Below, one piece after another: positions 8,297 to 15,586 of a DNA stretch of 47,183 nucleotides. The position numbers and the translations under genes were made by a program. Location: positions 1 through 47,183 of the forward strand of contig NZ_JAGGPB010000095.1 of NCBI RefSeq assembly GCF_018614055.1, written 5' to 3'. Every line of letters begins with the position of its first letter. The stretch's first letter is position 1. The notes below the pieces were generated by a model. The model worked only from the letters and a program-made list of their open reading frames with translations. It made no database searches and had not been told where the DNA came from. This DNA is from Streptomyces sp. ISL-98 (lineage in GTDB: Bacteria > Actinomycetota > Actinomycetes > Streptomycetales > Streptomycetaceae).

Positions 8297-8524
8297 ATGC
8301 GCAACCGCAGCAACGCCTCAGTCGCCGCCTTCACCGCTGTGCTGAGCGGTGCCGTGCTCGCTGCCACCGGCGCTGCTCACGCGGTCGGCCCCGGCCACCC
8401 GAATGCGCCGGCGCACCCGCAGTCCAACCTCCGTTCGGCGGTCGAGGCGCTGGGCGATCTGGTGCAGGATCTGCCCGTTTCGGCGGACCTGACCGGCCGG
8501 GTCGGCGGACTCCCCATCGGCTGA
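8297..8524 (+). CDS. small secreted protein ending GGLPIG
   Basis: A 75-residue protein with an N-terminal signal peptide (basic start MRNRSNAS, hydrophobic core, AHA cleavage near residue 29). The short mature part is LRSAVEALGDLVQDLPVSADLTG and ends VGGLPIG. The ATG at 8297 follows a GGAGA. The C-terminal GGLPIG is shared with the secreted protein at 11039. It starts 111 bases after the hydrolase and is followed by a strong terminator. Such short alanine-rich exported proteins are common in streptomycetes; the function is not known. Confidence 0.8.
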   Translation: MRNRSNASVAAFTAVLSGAVLAATGAAHAVGPGHPNAPAHPQSNLRSAVEALGDLVQDLPVSADLTGRVGGLPIG

Positions 8525-8553
8525 GCCCGAGCCCCGGCGACGTACCGCACGAG

Positions 8554-8579
8554 GTGCTCCTGCGATCCCGCAGGAGCAC
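8554..8579 (+). terminator. strong hairpin terminator
   Basis: A perfect 11-bp stem (GTGCTCCTGCG / CGCAGGAGCAC) with a four-base loop starts 29 bases after the stop of the secreted-protein gene. It is followed by a pyrimidine-rich run and marks the end of that transcript. Confidence 0.8.
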
Positions 8580-8640
8580 TTCTCATCTCCCTCATTCACT
8601 CCAACCACTTCATTCACTACTTCTACGGACGGAGCAGTCC

Positions 8641-8982
8641 ATGCCGAGGCAGAAGCGCCGTAAGCAGAAAGGCCGACGGCACCGCCAGGTCAACCGCACT
8701 CCGCGCCCGGTCACCAGGTCGGTCACGGCCCCGGCCGCCGCCGTACCCGACACCGGGACCGCATTCAGGTCCGTCTCCGAGGGTGGCATCGGCCGCCCCG
8801 CCGAACGCACGTGGCAGCAGCTCAAATCCCGTGCGGACACCGGCATGAGCATCGACGAGCTGAGCGCCGTCGTGGGCTACCAGCCGGCCACCATCTCCCG
8901 GCACGTGGACGGGCTGGCCGCCCACCGTCTGGCCCACCAGCGCGACGGCCGCTGGTACCCCGAGTCGGCCGGTGCACGCTGA
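8641..8982 (+). CDS. small basic protein with a helix-turn-helix domain
   Basis: A 113-residue protein with a strongly basic N terminus (MPRQKRRKQKGRRHRQ) and a C-terminal winged-helix-like segment (about residues 58-105). There, SIDELSAVVGYQPATISRHVDGL looks like an HTH and HRLAHQRDGRWYP like the wing. The start at 8641 is preceded by GGACGGAG. It is likely a DNA-binding protein and may regulate the surrounding exported-protein genes, but only proximity supports that. The family was not recognised. Confidence 0.65.
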   Translation: MPRQKRRKQKGRRHRQVNRTPRPVTRSVTAPAAAVPDTGTAFRSVSEGGIGRPAERTWQQLKSRADTGMSIDELSAVVGYQPATISRHVDGLAAHRLAHQRDGRWYPESAGAR

Positions 8983-9099
8983 GGGCTGACACGCACGGCG
9001 GGCGTGACGGTACGTGGCGGAAAAGTTGCGGAGGGTGGGCGACGGCGGCACGGTGGCGGTGTCCCAGTCCCCTCAGGACCCTCACGTAAGGATCTTCGT

Positions 9100-9699
9100 A
9101 TGCGTGTTTCCCGGTCAGTCGGCCTCGTCGTTTCCTCGGTGATATGCGGGGCTCTGGCGTTCGGCCCGACCAGTGCCGCAGCGGCGGCACCGGCAGCGCT
9201 TCACCCGGAAGGCTCTTCGGCCGAAGAGGCTCCGATTCCGAACGCCGATGCGCTCACGGCCCAGACGGGCGCGGTGCAGACCATCGCCACGGTGCTGAAG
9301 CCGGTCACGGACCTGCTCAAGGCCGTCCTGACGCACGGCGAGAAGCTGCCGGAGGCAGATGCCGCCACCCACAAGAAGGCGATAGACGAGGCCCTGAAGA
9401 GCCTGGAGAAGGCCGCGCCGGCCGACAGTTCCGCGGACGCGGGTGCGGACCTCAAGGCGAAGGCGATCACCGACCTGAAGGTCAGGGCCGACGGGCTGCT
9501 GAAGTCGGCGACGGCCGGTGACGCGGCGGTCGTGGCGTCGGACATCAAGTCCGTGCTCACCGGCCTCGTCAACGTGATCTTGAGTGGCCTCCTGGGCAGC
9601 GGCCTCCCGGCCGCGGACCTCGACGGGCTGCCCAAGATGCCGAACCAGCCGAACCAGCCGAAGCAGCCCGCGGTGCAGCCCAAGCTGCCGGACGCGTAG
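9100..9699 (+). CDS. secreted alpha-helical protein, function unknown
   Basis: A 199-residue protein starting MRVSRSVGLVVSS, after AAGGA at 9088-9092. A clear signal peptide ends near the alanine run at about residue 25. The mature protein is Lys/Ala/Asp-rich and predicted helical, with two related blocks: VLKPVTDLLKAVLTHGEK and IKSVLTGLVNVILSGLLG. It ends in a proline/glutamine/lysine tail with NQPNQPKQP. The LLGSGLPAADLDGLP segment recalls the GGLP ends of the neighbouring exported proteins. No enzymatic motif is seen. Confidence 0.78.
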   Translation: MRVSRSVGLVVSSVICGALAFGPTSAAAAAPAALHPEGSSAEEAPIPNADALTAQTGAVQTIATVLKPVTDLLKAVLTHGEKLPEADAATHKKAIDEALKSLEKAAPADSSADAGADLKAKAITDLKVRADGLLKSATAGDAAVVASDIKSVLTGLVNVILSGLLGSGLPAADLDGLPKMPNQPNQPKQPAVQPKLPDA

Positions 9700-9746
9700 C
9701 CGCCCACGGTGTGCGCGTCGCCTGTCTGACAAGACGACAGAAGAAT

Positions 9747-9779
9747 TGCCCGGTCCTCCCCATGGGCGAGGACCGGGCA
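9747..9779 (+). terminator. hairpin terminator
   Basis: A perfect 12-bp stem (TGCCCGGTCCTC / GAGGACCGGGCA) with a nine-base loop lies 47 bases after the preceding stop and is followed by an A/T-rich stretch. Confidence 0.8.
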
Positions 9780-10035
9780 TATTTACTTGAATTCCCCTAG
9801 GGCATTCGGGTGATGGTGAAAAGGCAACCTCATTTCCCTCGTTTCCTCGGTGGAATCAGATCGTTACCGATTCCGACGCCGACGCTATGGGTGTGAAGAA
9901 CGGACTCGTGCAGCGCGAAGGACGTGGCTGTTCCCAGTCTGAACCGCTCAGCAATGGGACCCCAATTGGACCCCAGTTGGCTCTGGGCGCACGCCATGCG
10001 CATTCCTCCGAGCATGAAAGACAGGGAACGGCAAG
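9780..10035. other. AT-richer intergenic region upstream of the wall-anchored protein
   Basis: Together with the terminator this makes a 336-base gap without a gene. It is less GC-rich than its surroundings. It contains an imperfect tandem repeat around 9957-9981 (GGACCCCAATT then GGACCCCAGTT). No credible coding frame is seen. It probably carries the promoter of the gene at 10036. Confidence 0.5.
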
Positions 10036-10794
10036 ATGCGACAGGTTTTGAACAGAAGCGTGCTCGCTGCGGCGGCTGCATCCGGGATCCTCGCCCTGAC
10101 CGGCGGTTACGCCCACGCGGATGCCGGGACCGGCGGTGAGGCCTCGACCGCGCCTGCGGGCCTGCTGTCCGGCGACGAGGTCAAGGTTCCGGTCGAGGTG
10201 CCGGTGAAGGGCTGCGGCCCCCTCGACTTGGGTGGCAACAACTGCGCCGTCGACACCGACGACGCCGAGGCGAAGCCCGAGAAGCAGCCGGCGACCGGCC
10301 AGAAGCCCGCGGCCAAGCCGGAGAAGAAGCCGGCGACCGGTCAGAAGCCTGTGGCCAAGCCGGAGAAGAAGCAGCCGAAGGGCGGAACTCCGGGCGGCGA
10401 GAGGCCGGCGGACGAGGTGCCGAGCGGCGAGTGGCCGGACGAGGAGTGGCCGGCCGAGGACTGGATGGGCGACGACTGGCTGGACGACGACGAGCCGAAG
10501 GACAACAAGAACGAAGAAGAGCCGTGTGACGAGGACAAGCCCAAGCCCAAGCCCAAGCCCAAGGCCAAGCCGAAGCCGGTAGAGCCCAAGACCGAGATGC
10601 CCGCGGAGGTCCCGGCCGAGATGCCGGTCGCGGAGGTCCCGGCCGAGGCGCCTCGGGCCGCCCAGCCGCCCGCGGCCCAGCCCCAGATGGCGGACACCGG
10701 CTCCGACGAGCTCGCTGCCGCCGGTGCGGTCAGTGTGGCCCTCGTGGCCGGTGGTGTGCTGATGGCCCGTCGCGGCCGGTCGAAGCGGACCTGA
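10036..10794 (+). CDS. sortase-anchored surface protein with a chaplin-like segment
   Basis: The 252-residue protein has a signal peptide (MRQVLNRSVLAAAAASGI..). Next comes a short segment, about residues 40-70, reading GLLSGDEVKVPVEVPVKGCG and then NNCAVD, which resembles a shortened chaplin domain with its two cysteines. There follow Lys/Pro/Glu repeats (KPEKKPATGQKP), an acidic Trp-rich patch (EWPDEEWPAEDWMGDDW), a KPKPKP run and a proline/alanine spacer. The C terminus is a sorting signal: MADTG in place of LAxTG, a hydrophobic helix and a basic tail (ARRGRSKRT). It is probably covalently attached to peptidoglycan, with the extended region spanning the wall. No sortase gene is in the window. 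Confidence 0.8.
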   Translation: MRQVLNRSVLAAAAASGILALTGGYAHADAGTGGEASTAPAGLLSGDEVKVPVEVPVKGCGPLDLGGNNCAVDTDDAEAKPEKQPATGQKPAAKPEKKPATGQKPVAKPEKKQPKGGTPGGERPADEVPSGEWPDEEWPAEDWMGDDWLDDDEPKDNKNEEEPCDEDKPKPKPKPKAKPKPVEPKTEMPAEVPAEMPVAEVPAEAPRAAQPPAAQPQMADTGSDELAAAGAVSVALVAGGVLMARRGRSKRT

Positions 10795-10819
10795 GCGACC
10801 AGGGCCGGCTGACGCATTT

Positions 10820-10853
10820 CGATGGAGCGGGGTCTTCGGATCCCGCTCCATCG
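10820..10853 (+). terminator. hairpin terminator with UUCG tetraloop
   Basis: A 12-bp stem CGATGGAGCGGG / CCCGCTCCATCG, extended by inner pairs, closes on a C(TTCG)G tetraloop. It lies 25 bases after the stop of the surface-protein gene. Confidence 0.85.
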
Positions 10854-10952
10854 GTGCTGCGACGAGCCCTGAATTTAAACCCGGCATCCGAGTGAATCGC
10901 CAAGAAGGACGTACGGTCTCAGTTTCCCGGCGCCCAGCTTTTCGTTAGGCCT

Positions 10953-10967
10953 GATGTCGGTGACATC
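10953..10967. promoter_or_regulatory. inverted repeat, possible operator
   Basis: A perfect GATGTC-GGT-GACATC inverted repeat lies about 70 bases upstream of the secreted-protein gene at 11039. It has no T-run and is too short for a terminator. An operator role is an inference. Confidence 0.35.
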
Positions 10968-11038
10968 GAAGAACAGCGCCAAAGTGTCACGGAATTCGTC
11001 GGTCGAGGATTACGCCAGCCTGAAGAGGGATTATTAGG

Positions 11039-11380
11039 ATGAAGTACAAGAACGCAGCCTCAGCCCTTGCCGTTTCGATGATTGCTGCGGGTGCGGCCGC
11101 GGGGGCGGTGTCTCCGGCCGTGGCTTCCGGCGACTCGGTCAGCCTGAGCACGCAGGGCGTCAAGCAACTGGCCGGCAACCTGAGCGCTCAGCCCCTCAAC
11201 AGCCCCGTCGCGAACCCGCTCCTGCACACCGCGACCGGAACCGCCCAGAACGTCAATCAAGCCAAGGCCAAGCCGGTGAAGGGCAAGTCGGCGAAGGGCA
11301 AGCCGGCGAAGCCCGTGAAAGGCACTGTGGGCGCCAGCAAGGCCGTTCCGATGGTCGGCGGGCTGCCCATCGGACGCTGA
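11039..11380 (+). CDS. secreted Lys/Ala-rich small protein ending GGLPIGR
   Basis: A 113-residue protein with a signal peptide (MKYKNAASALAVSMIAAGAAAG.., cleavage near residue 30), a middle part with Asn/Leu, and a basic repeat (KGKSAKGKPAKPVKG). It ends PMVGGLPIGR. The terminal GGLPIG is the same as in the protein at 8297. A GAGGGA stands ahead of the ATG. It is an exported or envelope-associated protein of unknown function; cationic repeats could bind wall polymers. Confidence 0.75.
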   Translation: MKYKNAASALAVSMIAAGAAAGAVSPAVASGDSVSLSTQGVKQLAGNLSAQPLNSPVANPLLHTATGTAQNVNQAKAKPVKGKSAKGKPAKPVKGTVGASKAVPMVGGLPIGR

Positions 11381-11414
11381 GGGAGCCGGCCCGGCAGGGC
11401 GCCCGCAGTACGGT

Positions 11415-11460
11415 CGGAAGGCCGGTGTGCACGCAACGCGGCGTGCACACCGGCCTTCCG
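11415..11460 (+). terminator. very long hairpin terminator
   Basis: A perfect 20-bp stem (starting CGGAAGGCCGGTG, ending CACCGGCCTTCCG) with a six-base loop lies 35 bases downstream of the secreted-protein stop. Confidence 0.88.
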
Positions 11461-11811
11461 CGTGTGCAGTCCGGCTTCGCATCATGAAGATCATTCTTCC
11501 TGTGGGCCGTGCACCTGAATGGATAGACCGGAAAGCTTTCTAATGCCTGCCGATCCATTTCCGGCGCCAAATGGGTGAGACGGGATAACCAACGCCGCGG
11601 CGAGAAGTTGTTCATAGCGGCTGACACAATCTCGGCGGCCTCTCGGATCACCGCAGTTCCTCCTTGCGTTGACCCCGGGCCCGCTCGCCGATCAGCCGGG
11701 GAGACCAGCCGCTCCCGCGCATGTGAAACCCTCAGGCCCCGCAGAAGGAATTCCTGCTGCGGGGCCTGAGGGTTGTTGCCGGTGCCGCGGGCGGCCGCTG
11801 ATGCAACGTGG
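11461..11811. other. intergenic region between convergent genes, with a second terminator
   Basis: About 350 bases lack a believable gene, and the base composition is more mixed than in the flanks. The only clear structure is a hairpin at 11727-11774 with an 18-bp stem (AACCCTCAGGCCCCGCAG and its complement), placed to end transcription of the minus-strand DUF5949 gene. Nothing else was recognised. Confidence 0.6.
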
Positions 11812-12312
11812 TCACGTGCGCGGAGTGCTCACCGGCAGCAGGCAGTGCGCGGAGGCGGAGATGGTCGCCTCGTCGCAGAGGAAGGCCTTCAGATCCTCTT
11901 CGGCGACGGCCACACCCGGCGCTCCTTGCGGCCACGGGCGGGTCGTGAACATGAAGTACACGTGATCGCGCTTGCGCGCCGCGGTGGTCCACTGCTCGGG
12001 GACGAGGCACCGCGCATTGAGGTACGGCGTGGACAGGGACGCGCTGCCGTCCTCGACGAGGACCGTCATCGGCAGGCTGGACCGGGAGCCGTCGACCACG
12101 CCGCCGCCGATGGGCAGGCCGGACTGCGTGAGGAGGTGACGGACCGCTTCCTCGGCGGCCTCGGGGCCGGCCGCTCCGTCGCCGAGGGAATAGGCGAGCA
12201 GGAAAGCCATGTCGCGTCCGTCATCGACGTGTTCGCCGGCCCAGGCCATCACGGAAATGGTGCCCAAGTTGCTTTGATCAAGACGGCTTTCGCTGCTCTG
12301 GGGTGAGGTCAT
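11812..12312 (-). CDS. DUF5949 family protein
   Basis: A 166-residue protein from the ATG at 12312 (MTSPQSSESRL), with AAGG ahead of it. The conserved stretches NLGTISVMAWAGEHVDDGRDMAFLLAYSLGDG, LTQSGLPIGGGVVDG and VYFMFTTRPWPQ match DUF5949, a family seen mainly in Streptomyces. No signal peptide or membrane segment is seen. Its function is unknown. Upstream in-frame residues lack family character and were left out. Confidence 0.83.
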   Translation of the reverse strand: MTSPQSSESRLDQSNLGTISVMAWAGEHVDDGRDMAFLLAYSLGDGAAGPEAAEEAVRHLLTQSGLPIGGGVVDGSRSSLPMTVLVEDGSASLSTPYLNARCLVPEQWTTAARKRDHVYFMFTTRPWPQGAPGVAVAEEDLKAFLCDEATISASAHCLLPVSTPRT

Positions 12313-12496
12313 AGACCGGGACCTTAAGTGCCAGGAGATTGCGCGCGGCCCAGCAGTCACCCGGTCGGCCCAATCGGGAGACTCGTCAATAGCCCTTACG
12401 TGGACAGCCCATTGGGGCGTGCTTCCCGCGCGGGGCGGCCGGTGACTGGCTAGCGTGACAAACCGGACCAATCGTCGAGCAGGAGAGAGCGAAGCC

Positions 12497-13291
12497 ATGG
12501 CCGTGCAACCAGAGGGCACACCGTGCTGGGCCGATGCGATGTTCACCGATGTGGAGAGGGCCAAGAGCTTCTACGGCGACGTACTCGGCTGGACCTTCGG
12601 TGAGAGCGCGCCGGAGTTCGGCGACTACACACAGGCGTACTCGGGCGGCAAGGCGGTGGCCGCGGTCACCCCGCCGATGCCGGGGCAGGACGCCCCGGCG
12701 GCGTGGTGCCTGTACTTCGCCTCGCCGGACGTCGCCGCCACGGCCGCGAAGATCCGTGACAGCGGGGGGCAGGTGCTGATGGATCCGATGCAGGTCGGCG
12801 ACTTCGGCTCCATGCTGCTCGCGAAGGACCCGGGCGGTGCCACATTCGGCATCTGGCAGGCCGCGCAGCACGAGGGCTTCGAGAAGCGCGGCGAGCCGGG
12901 CGCGTACGCCTGGGCAGAGGTCTTCACGCGCGACCCGGACAAGGTCGACAGGTTCTTCCCCGCTGTCTTCCCGTACCGCGCGCAGCGGATGGCGGACGAC
13001 GCCATCGACTTCAAGGTCTTCAACGTCGGCGACGACACCGTCCTGGGACGGATGACGATGACGGACGAATTCCCGCCGGAGATCCCGTCGTACATCCAGG
13101 TCTACTTCACCGTCGACAACTGCGACGACGCGGTGGCCAAGGCGACCGCGCGCGGCGGGGCGCTGCAGTTCGGGCCGATGGACAGCCCGTTCGGCCGGTT
13201 CGCGGCGCTCACGGACCCGGAGGGCGCCGCGTTCGCGGTGATCGACATGAAGACGACGGTGGGCGACATGCCCGAGATGGCTGACGCCTGA
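12497..13291 (+). CDS. tandem-VOC-domain protein
   Basis: The 264-residue protein begins at ATG 12497 after AGGAGAG. It has two VOC domains: about 8-125 (PCWADAMFTDVERAKSFYGDVLGW.. to DPGGATFGIWQA) and about 138-252 (AYAWAEVFTRDPDKVDRFF.. to DPEGAAFAVIDM). This fused architecture is usual for the actinobacterial 27-kDa antigen Cfp30B type. The ligand is unknown. It diverges from the DUF5949 gene. Confidence 0.88.
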   Translation: MAVQPEGTPCWADAMFTDVERAKSFYGDVLGWTFGESAPEFGDYTQAYSGGKAVAAVTPPMPGQDAPAAWCLYFASPDVAATAAKIRDSGGQVLMDPMQVGDFGSMLLAKDPGGATFGIWQAAQHEGFEKRGEPGAYAWAEVFTRDPDKVDRFFPAVFPYRAQRMADDAIDFKVFNVGDDTVLGRMTMTDEFPPEIPSYIQVYFTVDNCDDAVAKATARGGALQFGPMDSPFGRFAALTDPEGAAFAVIDMKTTVGDMPEMADA

Positions 13292-13400
13292 CTGGCGGCG
13301 CGCGTAGTAGGGGAGGCGGCGGTCACGGTCGGGCCGCCACCCTCCCGCTGCCGCCTCGACTGCCGTTGACCGCCGTTGTGACCGACCGCAGAATGTTCCG

Positions 13401-14072
13401 ATGGCGACTTCCGCGGCGGATCAGAACGTGACCCTGCGGGGCGAGCGGGAGCTGGTGCGCCGGGCCGGGCACCTGTTCGCCGGCGCGCGGCACGAGTTCA
13501 TGTGCGCCGCCGCGGACCTGCTGACCTGGTCGGGCGGAGTGAACGCCGCCTTCGCCGAGGGCAATCGGCCACGTGCGACGCCCGGACTGTCGATGCGCAA
13601 GCTGTACACCCCGCAGGCGCTGGCCGACCCCGAATCCGAGCGCCGGCTCGTCAGGATCGCCGCCAGTCACGCGCAGGTACGGATCTCGGTCGCGCCGCTC
13701 GCCCACGAGGCGATCGTCATCGACCAGCGGGTCGCGATCCTCGCCGGAGCGCCGGTGCGTGGGACACGTACGTACACGGTCGTCACGTCGCCGGACGTCG
13801 TCGAGGGGATCAGGTCGCTGGTGTGCGCGGCCTGGGAGACCGCCACCGACCTGGCCGAATTCCGCCGCACGCGGCCGCCCGTACTCAACGAACAGGCCCG
13901 CGAGATCCTCCGGATGCTGAGCGCCGGGCACACCGACGAGACGGCGTCGCGGCAGCTCGGCATGTCGCTTCGCACCTACCGCAGGCGGGTCGCCGAGCTG
14001 ATGACGATGCTCGGGGCCACGTCGCGCTTCCAGGCCGGGATGCGGGCCCGCGAGTTCGGCATCGGTGTCTGA
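13401..14072 (+). CDS. LuxR-type HTH transcriptional regulator
   Basis: The 223-residue protein has an N-terminal part (about 10-150) resembling the phospholipase-D-like sensor region found in TrmB-like actinobacterial regulators. A C-terminal LuxR-type HTH follows at about 158-215 (LNEQAREILRMLSAGHTDETASRQLGMSLRTYRRRVAELM). There is no receiver or LuxR-autoinducer domain. It is convergent with the membrane protein gene, so its target is not evident. Confidence 0.82.
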   Translation: MATSAADQNVTLRGERELVRRAGHLFAGARHEFMCAAADLLTWSGGVNAAFAEGNRPRATPGLSMRKLYTPQALADPESERRLVRIAASHAQVRISVAPLAHEAIVIDQRVAILAGAPVRGTRTYTVVTSPDVVEGIRSLVCAAWETATDLAEFRRTRPPVLNEQAREILRMLSAGHTDETASRQLGMSLRTYRRRVAELMTMLGATSRFQAGMRAREFGIGV

Positions 14073-14081
14073 CGCGGGCTT

Positions 14082-15473
14082 TCACCAGCCGGTGTGCAGC
14101 AGGTGGTTGGTCAGGATGGCCACGGCGGCCTGCGCCGTCAGCCAGGCCCGGCGGCTGTCCGTGGGCAGCAGGGCCGCGGCGGGGAGCAGCCAGAGGGTGA
14201 AGGGCAGCCAGATCCGTTCCGTCTCGGCCTTGCTCATGCCGGACAGGTCGGCGACGGCCACGGCCAGGAGTGCGGCCAGGGTGAGGACGACCAGGCGGTG
14301 GGTGGGCCACGCCGTTGTGGTGCGCAGTCCGCGTACGGAGGCGGGCGCTGCGGCCAGGGCGCGGCGCAGGCCGGCGACTGTGGCGAGGCCGACGGCGAAC
14401 GTGGTGGCGGCGAGGTTCGCCCAGATCCAGTAGGAGTACGGGCGCACGCCGCCGGCGCCTTGGTGGTAGCGCTCGACCAGCAGCCGGTACGCCTCCCACC
14501 AGTTGAACCCCGCGAGCGTGAAGGCCACCGGCACGACGAGGGCGCCCGCCAGCAGCAGCGGGAGCGGGCGGGCGGTGCGGGCGATCAGGAGTACGGCGAG
14601 GAGCGGGATCGCGACGAGGGTCAGACCGTACGAGAGGTAACAGGCGAGGCCGAAGAGGAGCCCGGCGATGAAGGCGGCGGGGGGCCGCGCTGTCCGGGTC
14701 GCCGCCAGGGCCAGGAACGCGACGGACCAGGCGGCGACCGCGGCGAAGTAGCCGTCCGCCGACGTGCCGGTCCACACCGCGGCCGGGGCCAGGACAAGGA
14801 AGGGGGCGGCGCGGCGCGCGGTGCCTTCGTCGGTGAGTGCCCGGAGCGTGACCAGAACGGCGGCCACGGCGGAGGCGGCGAGCACGATGCACCACACGCC
14901 CGCCCAGGCGCCGCCGCCCAGGCCGATGCGGTCGAGACCGACGAAGGTGAGGACGGCGGCCGGCGGGTGGCCTGCGACGTGGGTGGGCCAGTTGTCCGGA
15001 GAATCGATCAGGATGTGCTGGCCGAAGCCGGTCAGGGCCGCGCCGATGTCGTCGAATCTGTCGATGACCCGGAGGTACTCGTGCCGGGTGACGAGCCTGC
15101 CCGCGACGCCCCGCTGCCAGCCGTCGACGAGCGCCAGCGAGAAGGCCCAGGCGAGGGACGCCCCCCATGCGGTGAGCAGCAGTGCCCGCCAGGGCAGGCG
15201 CGTGGCGAGGGCCGGTCCGTACGCGACGACGGCGACGGCGACGGCGAGCGCGGCCGGGGTGCCGGGGCCGAGGTGGGGGTCCCAGGAGGCGAGCAGGGGC
15301 GGCCAGTTGACGAAGAGGGTGCGGTCGGTGTTCTGGATCGCGCGGCCTACGAGCACCGCCGCCGTGACGAGCAGGACAGCGGTGGCGGCCGCGGCCAGAT
15401 CCCGGCGGCGGCCGGTGCGTTGTCCGTCGGATTCTCGGGGGTCCGGGGGGCGGACCCCGGGGAAACTCAGCAC
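14082..15473 (-). CDS. multi-spanning membrane protein, GT-C glycosyltransferase-like
   Basis: The 463-residue protein has about 11-12 hydrophobic segments. A luminal loop after the first helices contains an acidic pair (RFDDIGAAL) and GQHILIDSPDNWPTHVAGHPP, a layout like polyprenyl-phosphate-sugar-dependent GT-C enzymes. The start is a GTG at 15473. It is divergent from the molybdopterin oxidoreductase and lies near a GT2, an epimerase and a methyltransferase, supporting a role in assembling an envelope sugar. GT-C assignment rests on topology and weak motifs. Confidence 0.65.
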   Translation of the reverse strand: MLSFPGVRPPDPRESDGQRTGRRRDLAAAATAVLLVTAAVLVGRAIQNTDRTLFVNWPPLLASWDPHLGPGTPAALAVAVAVVAYGPALATRLPWRALLLTAWGASLAWAFSLALVDGWQRGVAGRLVTRHEYLRVIDRFDDIGAALTGFGQHILIDSPDNWPTHVAGHPPAAVLTFVGLDRIGLGGGAWAGVWCIVLAASAVAAVLVTLRALTDEGTARRAAPFLVLAPAAVWTGTSADGYFAAVAAWSVAFLALAATRTARPPAAFIAGLLFGLACYLSYGLTLVAIPLLAVLLIARTARPLPLLLAGALVVPVAFTLAGFNWWEAYRLLVERYHQGAGGVRPYSYWIWANLAATTFAVGLATVAGLRRALAAAPASVRGLRTTTAWPTHRLVVLTLAALLAVAVADLSGMSKAETERIWLPFTLWLLPAAALLPTDSRRAWLTAQAAVAILTNHLLHTGW

Positions 15474-15586
15474 GCGGGCACGGTATGCAGGCCGCAGGCG
15501 TTTCGGGCTGTCCGGCGGTACGACGTCAGCGTTTCGTCATGGGTCGTACGCCGTTCCGGCCGGGGGTGCGGGCATAACGTCGGGCC

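Noticed and set aside
9944..9985. GGACCCCAATT/GGACCCCAGTT tandem repeat considered as an attachment or integration site
   Set aside because: Only two imperfect copies exist, with no integrase or tRNA nearby; a promoter-related repeat is as likely.
10260..10600. Lys-Pro repeats in the surface protein considered as a DNA repeat array
   Set aside because: The repeats are short, in frame and protein-level; no spacers or regular unit length are present, so it is not a CRISPR.
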